Assembly (NCBI GenBank): GCA_017446025.1
Contig: JAFSRR010000039.1
Location: forward strand, 1 to 60,694
DNA length: 60,694 nt
Source of the DNA: Bacteroidales bacterium
GTDB taxonomy: Bacteria; Bacteroidota; Bacteroidia; Bacteroidales; UBA1402
Reading direction: 5' to 3'
Positions within the stretch are counted from its first letter, which is position 1. The number at the start of each line of letters is the position of its first letter. The notes under the pieces are model-generated. The model had not been told where the DNA came from. It saw only the letters and a list, made by a program, of their open reading frames with translations, and did no database searches. The position numbers and the translations under genes are program-made. Below, in pieces: positions 24,207-33,129 of the stretch.

Positions 24207-25871
24207 ATGAAAAAACATCTACTCTCTTCGCTTTTCATTGGTATCATCACCGCAGTGCTGCCCGTCTGGGCCGACAATCTGCCCGCCTTTCCCGGGGCCG
24301 AAGGCCACGGCCGCTACACCACCACCGGCGGACGGGGAGGTTATGTCTATCATGTCACCAACCTCGATGACGATGAAAACAATCCCACATTCGGATCGCT
24401 GCGCTATTATATCAACAAAAACGAAACCCGCACCATCGTGTTTGATGTGTCGGGAACCATTTTCCTGAAAGCCGGACTCAATATCAACAACGGCAACCTG
24501 ACCATTGCCGGCCAGACCGCCCCGGGTGACGGCATCTGCCTGGCAGGTGAACCGGTGCACGTCAACGCTAACAACGTCATCATCCGCTTCATGCGTTTCC
24601 GTATGGGCGACACCGACCCCAACCAGGAAGACGATGCCCTGGGTGGACGCTTCATCAAAAACATCATTATCGACCACTGCTCCTGCTCATGGAGCGTGGA
24701 TGAATGCGTTTCCTTCTACAGCGACGAGAACCTGAGCTTGCAGTGGTGCATCATCAGCGAAAGCCTGCGCCACTCCAACCACGAGAAAGGCAACCACGGC
24801 TACGGCGGCATCTGGGGCGGGGCCAACACGTCCTTCCACCACAACCTGCTGGCCCATCACAGCAGCCGTACCCCGCGCATCGGCAGCGGTTCCAGCACAG
24901 CCGGCCGTGAAAAAGTGGACCTGCGCAACAACGTCATCTACAACTATGGCATGGTCGTAGGCTGCTATGGAGCCGAGGGCATGGACTGTAATTTCGTCAA
25001 CTGCTACTACAAGCCCGGCCCCTCGACCCAAACCAATAACAACCGCCGCAGCATGATCATCGGCATCATTCCCAACAACGACGATGCCGCCCGGCCCAAA
25101 TGGGGCAAATACTATGTGAGCGGCAACTGGTGCTCTTCGCTGAGCGACACCTACAAGACCCCGACCGACAGTTACGAAAAACTCACCTGCCAGGACAACT
25201 GGCGTTACGGGGTGGCCAACAACATCGACGGTGCCACCTCGGCCGAAATAGCCGCCATGAAACTCAGTGAGCCCCTGGATCCCGGCACGGTGACCACCCA
25301 CAGCGCCCAGGTGGCCTTCGAAAAAGTGCTGGCCACGGCCGGCTGCTCGCTCAAACGCGACATCATCGATGAGCGCATCGTGCGTGAAACCCGGGGTGGC
25401 ACAGCCACCTTCAAGGGCAACTACAGCCAGATGGGCGGCATCATCGACAGCCAGAACGACCTCAAGCCCTCCGGTGCCGGCAGCGACTGGAGCGCCTGGC
25501 CCACGCTCGAAAGCGTCGAAGCCCCCAAGGACACCGACCAGGACGGCATGCCCGATGAGTGGGAAGAAGCCAACGGCTTGAACGCCCGCGATCCGCGCGA
25601 CCGCAACAAGACCGACCTATCCGACATCGGCTATACCAACCTGGAAGTCTATCTCCACAGCCTGGTGGCCCACATCGTGGCCCAGGAGCTTTCCGACTAT
25701 GAATATGTCACGGGCAATGGCGTCAACGACCTGCCTTCGGCCATCCATACGCCCACACAAGGCAGCGACAGCCAGGACGTCGTATGGCACGACCTGACGG
25801 GCCGCATCGTGCTGAATCCCACCCAGCCGGGCATTTACCTGAGTCGACACCAAAAGATGATAATTCGATAA
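24207..25871 (+). CDS. PL1 pectate lyase, secreted
   Basis: 554 residues from the ATG at 24207 (signal peptide MKKHLLSSLFIGIITAVLPV, cut near WA-DN). It cleaves demethylated homogalacturonan by beta-elimination. The opening LPAFPGAEGHGRYTTTGGRGG and TIAGQTAPGDGICLAG, IIRFMRFRMGDTD, IIIDHCSCSWSVDECVSFY and SSRTPRIGSGSS are the beta-helix and calcium/active-site blocks of bacterial PL1 enzymes of Bacteroidota. Near the end a DTDQDGMPDEWEEANGL calcium-binding repeat precedes a sorting-type tail (HDLTGRIVLNPTQPGIYL, basic end). It is the first gene of the nine-gene operon. An earlier ATG at 24171 lies upstream of the promoter and is rejected. Confidence 0.9.
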   Translation: MKKHLLSSLFIGIITAVLPVWADNLPAFPGAEGHGRYTTTGGRGGYVYHVTNLDDDENNPTFGSLRYYINKNETRTIVFDVSGTIFLKAGLNINNGNLTIAGQTAPGDGICLAGEPVHVNANNVIIRFMRFRMGDTDPNQEDDALGGRFIKNIIIDHCSCSWSVDECVSFYSDENLSLQWCIISESLRHSNHEKGNHGYGGIWGGANTSFHHNLLAHHSSRTPRIGSGSSTAGREKVDLRNNVIYNYGMVVGCYGAEGMDCNFVNCYYKPGPSTQTNNNRRSMIIGIIPNNDDAARPKWGKYYVSGNWCSSLSDTYKTPTDSYEKLTCQDNWRYGVANNIDGATSAEIAAMKLSEPLDPGTVTTHSAQVAFEKVLATAGCSLKRDIIDERIVRETRGGTATFKGNYSQMGGIIDSQNDLKPSGAGSDWSAWPTLESVEAPKDTDQDGMPDEWEEANGLNARDPRDRNKTDLSDIGYTNLEVYLHSLVAHIVAQELSDYEYVTGNGVNDLPSAIHTPTQGSDSQDVVWHDLTGRIVLNPTQPGIYLSRHQKMIIR

Positions 25872-25887
25872 TAAAAACAATAACCCT

Positions 25888-28287
25888 ATGCAAATCAAGC
25901 TTTTCCAAAAAAGAAGCCAATGGAGATGCCTGGCAGCAGTCGCTCTGACACTTGCAATGGGCAGTTGTAAAGACCACATGGCCGAATACTATGAACGGCC
26001 CACCTGGATCAAGGGCAACTGCTACGAAGTGTTGGACAAAGCGGGCAACTACTCCATTTTCCTCAAAGGTATCGACCTGGCCGGTTTCCACGACATGGTC
26101 GACGGCAAGAGCATCCTCACGGTCATGGCACCCAACGACGAGGCCTTCAAGGTGTATCTGCGCGAACAGGGCCTGGGCAGCATCGAAGAGATGGACTCCG
26201 TCGAGTTGGACAAACTCATCGGCTTCCATCTGATGTACTATGCCTACAGCGCCGACAAACTCATCAATTTCCGACCCGAAGAAGGCGACGATGTCACCGA
26301 CGAGGAGAAGAAAATCAATGCGGGCCTGTACTACAAGCACCGCACCAAGAGCAAGGACGCCAATACCACGGAATATGATTTCCGGCGTGACCTGGATGTG
26401 ACCATCTACCATCGCGAGCGTTTCCTGCCGGTCTTCTCCCAGCAGTATTTCGACACCCGTCAGCTCAATGCCGCCGAAAACTACCACTATTTCTTCCCGG
26501 ATGTCGAGTGGAATCCCACCCAGATCGGCTACAACGTGGCCGGCGCGGCCGTGACCGAGGGCAACCAGATCACCAGCAACGGCTATGTCCATGCCATCGA
26601 TCATGTGCTCAAGCCGCTCAACACGATTTACACAGAGTTGAAGAACGACAGCAACTTCAGCCAGTTCCTGACGCTCTACAAGAAGAAGGAGACCTTTGCC
26701 TACGATCCCGACCTCACGCAGGAATACGGCAACGGCACCCGCCTGTACCAGCACCTGTTCAACAGCCCGATGCCCAACATCGCCTGCGAATGGCCCAGCA
26801 CCGACTATTCGCGCCTGACGGAGAATTCCTCGGTCGGCTACACCATTTTCGCCCCCACCAACCAGGCCATGGAGTCGTTCTTCAACGGCTACTGGGCCAA
26901 GGGCGGCTATGCCAGCCTGAGCCAGGTAAGCACCGAATCGGTCGAACGCCTGCTCTACAACTGCGTCTATCAAGGCGCCAAGGACGGCAACAACTACGAC
27001 GGTCAGCTGGCATGGCCCGAGAACCTGCGCAAAGGGGAAGTGATCAACAGCTATGATGCCGTCATCAAAGTCGATCTCGATGCCGTGCCGCAGAAATACC
27101 GCATCCTCTGCAACAACGGTCTGCTCTACGGCTGCGAGGAACTGGCCGTGCCCACCATGTTCGCTGCCGTGACCGGTCCTGCCTACCAGTACCGCGATTA
27201 CAGCTACTATCTGTTCATGCTCAAATCGCTGGGCGATTTGCAGAACTCGCTCTGGAGCGACCAGGTACAACTGCTGGCCCTGATTCCCTCCAACGATCAG
27301 ATCACGGGGGCCAACATCAGCTACAACAGCCGCAACAACTACCTGGAACGCGACAACAAGGCCCTGGGCAACGATGTGCTCAACGGCACCGCCTACGCCC
27401 ACCTGGTCGATCTGTCAGCTTGCACCGGCACCGACACCGAGTTGGATGCCACAGGCGCCAAAACACAGGTGTTCAAAGCCTTCTCGCCCGACTACACCTT
27501 CTATTGGTATGTAATGAACGGCAAGATCACCAACAGCTTCCGCTTCAACGAGCGCATCTATCCCATCCAGAAGACCGATGACGAGCTGTTTGTCACCTTC
27601 ACCGAACTGCCCTCCTACACCGAAGACGGACGGTGGAGCAACGGACATGCCTACTCGTACGACGGCTCACTGTTTACCGGCCTGCCCAAGGAGACCACCT
27701 ACAGCAAGTTCCAGCAGATGATGCAAAACAACCGCATAGACAACACTTTGCCTTATTATGCTTTTGTCAACCTGCTGATCGAGGCCTCCATGTACAACGG
27801 GGCCAACTTCAACTTCACCGAAGCCGCCGAAAGCTACCTGATGCTCATCCCCGGCAACCAGGCCGTCTTTGACGCCATCCAGGGCGGCAGCCTGCCCGGT
27901 CTCAACTTCGATGCCGCCGCCTACGCCGGCGGTGCCGACATCTTCGAATGCTGCTCGGTACGCGACACCGGGCTCGACAGCCTGCAGATGTATCTCAAGG
28001 AATATTTCATACCCCTGTCATCGGCCGGTATCACCAACTATCCCTACCTGGGCTGGGGTGAAACCACCACCAAGGGAATGCCGACAGCCAACACCATCGA
28101 AATCTATGACGAGAATACCGGCAAAGTCTCCTACCAGTCGGTCAAGGTGGTCGTCTCCGACCAAGGCGACAAGCTCACAGTCAAGCTGCTCGACGGCGAC
28201 AAAACCATCGATTTCTGCGGCGACTATCACTACTTGCCCTTCGTCTTCGAAGACGGCTGTGTCCAATTTATTAACGGTATGTTCTGA
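25888..28287 (+). CDS. FAS1 (fasciclin) repeat lipoprotein A
   Basis: 799 residues. Lipoprotein signal with lipobox LAMGSC (Cys about residue 29) followed by KD, so probably an outer-membrane and perhaps surface protein. FAS1 H1-box-like motifs appear four times: TVMAPNDEAF (about 78), TIFAPTNQAM (about 318), LALIPSNDQI (about 464) and LMLIPGNQAVF (about 651), so it may contain four FAS1-type modules; the last two are divergent. FAS1 domains bind proteins or glycans in many organisms. It sits between the lyase and the first SusC and has no sequence resemblance to SusE/F; a role in binding pectin or in gating the transporter is my inference. Its stop overlaps the SusC start by 1 bp. Confidence 0.8.
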   Translation: MQIKLFQKRSQWRCLAAVALTLAMGSCKDHMAEYYERPTWIKGNCYEVLDKAGNYSIFLKGIDLAGFHDMVDGKSILTVMAPNDEAFKVYLREQGLGSIEEMDSVELDKLIGFHLMYYAYSADKLINFRPEEGDDVTDEEKKINAGLYYKHRTKSKDANTTEYDFRRDLDVTIYHRERFLPVFSQQYFDTRQLNAAENYHYFFPDVEWNPTQIGYNVAGAAVTEGNQITSNGYVHAIDHVLKPLNTIYTELKNDSNFSQFLTLYKKKETFAYDPDLTQEYGNGTRLYQHLFNSPMPNIACEWPSTDYSRLTENSSVGYTIFAPTNQAMESFFNGYWAKGGYASLSQVSTESVERLLYNCVYQGAKDGNNYDGQLAWPENLRKGEVINSYDAVIKVDLDAVPQKYRILCNNGLLYGCEELAVPTMFAAVTGPAYQYRDYSYYLFMLKSLGDLQNSLWSDQVQLLALIPSNDQITGANISYNSRNNYLERDNKALGNDVLNGTAYAHLVDLSACTGTDTELDATGAKTQVFKAFSPDYTFYWYVMNGKITNSFRFNERIYPIQKTDDELFVTFTELPSYTEDGRWSNGHAYSYDGSLFTGLPKETTYSKFQQMMQNNRIDNTLPYYAFVNLLIEASMYNGANFNFTEAAESYLMLIPGNQAVFDAIQGGSLPGLNFDAAAYAGGADIFECCSVRDTGLDSLQMYLKEYFIPLSSAGITNYPYLGWGETTTKGMPTANTIEIYDENTGKVSYQSVKVVVSDQGDKLTVKLLDGDKTIDFCGDYHYLPFVFEDGCVQFINGMF

Positions 28288-31200
28288 TGCGTATGAAAAA
28301 GATATTTGCTATCCTGATCCTGTCACTGACACTGGCTTTGTCTGCTTCTGCGCAGAAGATGCTGACCGGACATGTCTATGAGCTGTTCGACGGCCACCGC
28401 GAAGAGGCCATCGGCGTCAACATCTCGTTCCGTAACAGCCAGAACCGTATCATCGACGGTACGGTGACCAACTACAACGGTGAATACAGCCTGCGCGTAC
28501 CCGAAGGCCGGGGCGAAATGACCGTGGTCTTTTCCTACATCGGCATGAAGACGCAGACCATTCCCTACACGGGCCAGACCACCCTGGATGTGGTCATGGA
28601 AGAAGACTCCAAGACCCTGAGCGACGTGGTCATCTCCGTCAAGCGTGAACAAAAGAACGAAATGGGTATCACCCTGCGTGAACAGACGGCCGCCACCGAG
28701 CGTATCGCCATGAGCGAGATCATTGAATTCTCGCCCGTCACTTCGGTCGAAGAAGCCCTTCAGGGCCAACTGGCCGGTGTCGACATCCTGGCCAGCGGCG
28801 ACCCGGGTGCCCGCAACTCGATCCGTATCCGCGGTACCGCCACCCTGAACACCAGTGCCGACCCGCTCATTGTCATCAACGGCGTGCCCTATTCGACCGA
28901 CATTGACGACAGCTTCGACTTTGCCACCGCCAACAACGAAGACTACGCCGCCATGCTGAACCTCTCGCCCTTCGACATCGAGTCGATCGAAGTGCTGAAA
29001 GATGCTGCCTCGACGGCCATCTACGGTACGGCCGGCGCCAACGGTGTGCTGCTCATCACCACCAAGACCGGCGAACGGGGCCGTCCGCGCTTCACCTTCT
29101 CCTCGAAGTTCACGGCCAAGTATGAGCCGGCCTCCATCCCCATGCTCAACGGTAAGGAATACGTCTCCTTCATCGAGGATGCTGTCTGGAACACGGCCAA
29201 TGCCAAGGGTGTCTCGACCAGTGCCTCCCTGCTGCAACTGCTGTACGACACGCCCGAAATCAACTTTAACAAGGAGTGGCGCTATTTCAACGAATACAAC
29301 GTCAATACCGACTGGCTCTCGACCGTGGTGCAGGATGCCTACACCTTCGACAACAACTTCTCCATGTCGGGCGGCGGTGAAAAGGCCACCTACCGTTTCA
29401 GCCTGGCCTACATGGACGAGGATGGTACGACCGTCGGCACCAATCTGAGCCGCTTCTCCACCTCCCTGAACATCGGCTACCGCTTCAGTGACAAGCTGCG
29501 GGTGGATGCCGACCTGTCGTTTGCCCAGACTGGCAAAGAGGCCAACTGGACCGACCGCGTGCGTTCGGAAGCCATGCTCAAGATGCCTAACAAGAGTCCC
29601 TACTGGATAGACGATGTCACCCTGGAGCCCACCAACCGCTACTTCGGCCGTCAGAATGCCGAGGAATTTCAGGGCGCTTTCACCGGCTCACGCAACTTCC
29701 ATCCCATCGCCATGGCGCGCGACAGCTACAACAACAGCGCCCAGCAGGAAGAGAAGATGAACTTCCGGCTCAACTACGACATCATTCCCGGCCTCACCTA
29801 TACGGCCTACGTCTCCATGAAGTTCCTGACCATCAAGAACCGCGCTTTCCTGCCGCAGAGCGCCACCGGTGTGACAATGGACAACACCTACGCCAACCGC
29901 AGCACCGACGCCTATAGCGACAACCTGGCCCTGCAGACCGAGAACAAGCTCATCTTCCGCCGCAACTGGGACGAGCTGCACAACCTGGTCCTGACGGGAG
30001 TATGGCGCACGAGCGACAACGAGACGAGCAACTACACCAGCACCATCTACGGAGCCGCTTCGCAGCACGCCTCCGACCCCTCGACCAACGGCGCCGTCGT
30101 GGAACGCGGTTCGGGTGCTTCGCAAGTACGCTCGGTGAGCGGTATCGGCGGGTTGAACTACACCTTTATGAACCGTTACATCGTTTCGGGTACGGTCAAC
30201 TTCGAAGGCAAATCCTCGCTGGGTAAGTCCAACCGCTGGGGCCTGTTCCCCTCGGTGGGTCTGGCCTGGCACATGAAGGAGGAAGACTTCCTGCAGGACA
30301 AGGAATGGCTCAGCTCGCTCAAGCTGCGTACCAGCTACGGCCAGAGCGGTGCCGCTCCTTCGGGGGCTGCTCCCTACATGGGCAAGTACTCATCCCTGGG
30401 CGACGGCTACCTCGACAATCCTTCGATTGTTCCCATCTCCATCCAGCTCAACAACCTCAAATGGCAGACGGCCAGCGAATATGATGCCGGTATCGATATC
30501 GGTCTGTTCGAAGAACGGCTCACCTCTACCTTTGATATATATTACAAATACACCACCGACCTGTTGCAGCGCAATGTCTCGATTCCGACCACCATCGGAT
30601 ACAACTCGCGCAACAACACCATCGCCTACTACAACTCGGGCGAGATGAGCAACACGGGTTGGGAATTCCGCATCGACTACACCCTGCTGCAGGAAAAAGA
30701 CTGGAACGTCAAACTCAACTACAACATCGCCCGCAACATCAACCGCATCGAGAAGTTGCCGACCAACCTGCCCGAAAGCACCTACTCGCTGGCCAACGGC
30801 AATTATGCCCGACGCATCATCGAGGGCGCTCCCGTAGGCAGTTTCTTCGGCTACCGCTACCTGGGTGTCTATGACACCACGGTCGAAACCTATGCCCGCG
30901 ATGCCAAAGGCAACGTGATGACCGACCTCCAGGGCAAGCCCATTGTCATGAAGAACGGCTCCTATGTCTGCTTCCCGGGCGATGCCAAATACGAGGACGT
31001 CAATCACGACGGTGTCATCAACGAGAACGATATCGTTTACCTGGGCAACTCCAACCCGGTGGTCACCGGTGGCGGCGGCTTCACAATCAAATACAAGAAG
31101 TTGTCGCTCAACACCTTCTTCCACTACCGTCTGGGACAGAAAATCATCAACCAGGCCCGCATGAACAGCGAATCGATGTACGGCACCGACAACCAGAGCC

Positions 31201-31550
31201 TGGCCGTGCTCAAGCGCTGGCGCAGCCCGGGCGACGACACGGACATCCCCCGCGCCCTGTGGAAATACGGTCTCAACTACCTGGGCAGCGACCGTTTTGT
31301 CGAAGACTGCTCCTTCCTGCGTCTGAAGACCGTCTCCCTGTCGTACAGCCTGCCCAGGGAACTGTGCAGCCGGCTCAGCCTGAACAGCGTGACGGCCTAT
31401 ATCACCGCCTACGACCTGTTCACCTGGACCAACTACACGGGCCAGGACCCCGAAGTGACCTTGCCCTCGAATGTGACCAGTATCGCCATGGATACGGCGC
31501 AGACTCCGCCGAGCAAGCGTATTTCCGCCGGTATAACCATCAATTTCTAA
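28287..31550 (+). CDS. SusC/RagA-type TonB-dependent transporter 1
   Basis: 1087 residues. Signal peptide (about 1-25, ending SASAQK), then a carboxypeptidase-D-like regulatory domain (LTGHVYELFDGHREEAIGVN onwards, about 26-110), the plug (EALQGQLAGVDILASGDPGARNSIRIRG, DPLIVINGVPY) and a 22-strand barrel ending in the aromatic C-terminus ISAGITINF. It imports pectic oligosaccharides across the outer membrane with energy from TonB. Starts at 28287 within the previous stop (TGATG); an ATG at 28293 is also possible. A consensus-like Shine-Dalgarno follows its stop, ahead of SusD. Confidence 0.93.
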   Translation: MRMKKIFAILILSLTLALSASAQKMLTGHVYELFDGHREEAIGVNISFRNSQNRIIDGTVTNYNGEYSLRVPEGRGEMTVVFSYIGMKTQTIPYTGQTTLDVVMEEDSKTLSDVVISVKREQKNEMGITLREQTAATERIAMSEIIEFSPVTSVEEALQGQLAGVDILASGDPGARNSIRIRGTATLNTSADPLIVINGVPYSTDIDDSFDFATANNEDYAAMLNLSPFDIESIEVLKDAASTAIYGTAGANGVLLITTKTGERGRPRFTFSSKFTAKYEPASIPMLNGKEYVSFIEDAVWNTANAKGVSTSASLLQLLYDTPEINFNKEWRYFNEYNVNTDWLSTVVQDAYTFDNNFSMSGGGEKATYRFSLAYMDEDGTTVGTNLSRFSTSLNIGYRFSDKLRVDADLSFAQTGKEANWTDRVRSEAMLKMPNKSPYWIDDVTLEPTNRYFGRQNAEEFQGAFTGSRNFHPIAMARDSYNNSAQQEEKMNFRLNYDIIPGLTYTAYVSMKFLTIKNRAFLPQSATGVTMDNTYANRSTDAYSDNLALQTENKLIFRRNWDELHNLVLTGVWRTSDNETSNYTSTIYGAASQHASDPSTNGAVVERGSGASQVRSVSGIGGLNYTFMNRYIVSGTVNFEGKSSLGKSNRWGLFPSVGLAWHMKEEDFLQDKEWLSSLKLRTSYGQSGAAPSGAAPYMGKYSSLGDGYLDNPSIVPISIQLNNLKWQTASEYDAGIDIGLFEERLTSTFDIYYKYTTDLLQRNVSIPTTIGYNSRNNTIAYYNSGEMSNTGWEFRIDYTLLQEKDWNVKLNYNIARNINRIEKLPTNLPESTYSLANGNYARRIIEGAPVGSFFGYRYLGVYDTTVETYARDAKGNVMTDLQGKPIVMKNGSYVCFPGDAKYEDVNHDGVINENDIVYLGNSNPVVTGGGGFTIKYKKLSLNTFFHYRLGQKIINQARMNSESMYGTDNQSLAVLKRWRSPGDDTDIPRALWKYGLNYLGSDRFVEDCSFLRLKTVSLSYSLPRELCSRLSLNSVTAYITAYDLFTWTNYTGQDPEVTLPSNVTSIAMDTAQTPPSKRISAGITINF

Positions 31551-31556
31551 AGGAGG
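31549..31556 (+). promoter_or_regulatory. Strong Shine-Dalgarno before SusD 1
   Basis: AAAGGAGG, 9 nt before the ATG at 31566, overlapping the SusC stop codon. Such sequences are rare in Bacteroidota; elsewhere in this window only clpB (AAAGGAGA) has a comparable one. Confidence 0.6.
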
Positions 31557-31565
31557 ACTTAAGCT

Positions 31566-33110
31566 ATGAAGAAAATCAGATCATATATCATCGCTATGAC
31601 AGCTGCCGTCCTGATGACGACAGGCAGCACCAGCTGCACGAAATGGCTTGAGGTCTATCCTCAGAACGACCAGGTGAGCGACTACTACTGGACCAACAAG
31701 GAAGAAGTGGAAGCCATGTTGAACGGCTGCTACTATTACTACCGCGAGATGGTCACCACCAAACTTATCCCGCTCGGAGAGCTCCGTGCCGGGCATATCT
31801 TCAGCCGCGGTGCCTATTCCAGCGTGCAGGAATTCCGTGTCAAGGAAAACCAGGACATCTGCAACTGGGGTCCCTTCTACGAAGTGATCAACGTAGCCAA
31901 CGGGGTGCTGGCCAATGCCGAGAAAGCATATCAAGTAGATTACACCTACGATGAGAACATGCTCAATGCCCATAAGGCCGAAGCCTATTTCCTGCGTGCC
32001 CTGACCTACTTCTATCTGGTGCGCAACTGGCGCGAGGTGCCGCTCATTCTGCAACCCTACGAGACGGATGCCCAGGACTACTACTTCCCCCAGGCCACCG
32101 AACAGCAGGTCATCGCCCAGATCAAGGAAGACCTGAAGACCGCCATCGAATCGGGGGCTGCCAAGGAGTATTACAACAAGACGTGGGAAAACAAGGGCCG
32201 CGCCACCAAATGGGCCATGCTGGCCCTGATGGCCGATGTCTGCCTGTGGAACGGCGACTATGCCGAATGCGAGCGCTATTGCGACATGCTGCTCAACGCC
32301 ACTTCGCCCTATGCTCCCAGTTTCCTTTCGACACCTTCCCACGGATCGTGGTTCTCGATCTTCAATCCGGGCAACAGCAACGAGTCGATTCTCGAGCTCC
32401 AGTGGAACGAAGAAGACGAACAGCTCAACACGCTGCCCGTCCTGTTCGAGGAAACCGGCAACGGCAGGGTCTATGCCTACAGCCAGCGCATGACCGAGCT
32501 CTTTATCCAGGAATGCGCCTATACCGACTCGCATCACGGCGAGTATGTACGCTCCATGTACGGTGGTTTCCATATCCAGACGCCTTCGGCCTACCTGGCA
32601 GCCACCACGGGCTACTGCTGGAAATACTACGGCTCGCAGGTGCTTACCGAAAAGCGTACGTCGGAGCATTACGATCCCAATTTCATCCTCTACCGGGTGG
32701 CCGAAGTCATCCTGATGAAGGCCGAAGCCCTGGTCATGCAGGGTGAGGGTCGCTATGCCGAAGCTGTGGCGCTGATCAACAAGGTACACAACCGTTCCAA
32801 CCTGGGCGATGTCACCATCGACCCGGCCGGAACCAATGAAATAGAACTGCTCAGCTGCCTGCTCGACGAGCGGGCCACGGAATTTGCCGGCGAGGCGAAA
32901 GCCTGGTACGACATGCTGCGCATGGGCCGTCGCGACAACTACAAGTACAAAGAGACCTTCATCACCGCCCGCCTGTTGGACTTCAACAAGCAGGCCAGCA
33001 TCAGCTGGTTCCGCGCCGTGTTGTCGGACAACAACTCCCTGTACTTGCCCGTCTATGACAAAGAGCTGGAAAACAATCCGCTGCTCCACCAGAACCCCTA
33101 TTATGAATAA
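31566..33110 (+). CDS. SusD/RagB-type surface glycan-binding lipoprotein 1
   Basis: 514 residues. Lipobox TGSTSC (Cys about 22), then the usual SusD start CTKWLEVYPQNDQVSDYYWTNKEEVEAMLNGCY. Tetratricopeptide-like helices follow (AHKAEAYFLRALTYFYLVRNWREVPLIL is the typical block), and the C-terminal LLDERATEFAGEAKAWYDMLRMG matches the family. It caps the SusC barrel and captures the oligosaccharide. Pair formed with the gene before it; 15-bp gap. Confidence 0.93.
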   Translation: MKKIRSYIIAMTAAVLMTTGSTSCTKWLEVYPQNDQVSDYYWTNKEEVEAMLNGCYYYYREMVTTKLIPLGELRAGHIFSRGAYSSVQEFRVKENQDICNWGPFYEVINVANGVLANAEKAYQVDYTYDENMLNAHKAEAYFLRALTYFYLVRNWREVPLILQPYETDAQDYYFPQATEQQVIAQIKEDLKTAIESGAAKEYYNKTWENKGRATKWAMLALMADVCLWNGDYAECERYCDMLLNATSPYAPSFLSTPSHGSWFSIFNPGNSNESILELQWNEEDEQLNTLPVLFEETGNGRVYAYSQRMTELFIQECAYTDSHHGEYVRSMYGGFHIQTPSAYLAATTGYCWKYYGSQVLTEKRTSEHYDPNFILYRVAEVILMKAEALVMQGEGRYAEAVALINKVHNRSNLGDVTIDPAGTNEIELLSCLLDERATEFAGEAKAWYDMLRMGRRDNYKYKETFITARLLDFNKQASISWFRAVLSDNNSLYLPVYDKELENNPLLHQNPYYE

Positions 33111-33129
33111 GCCATTTTGCTCAATGATT

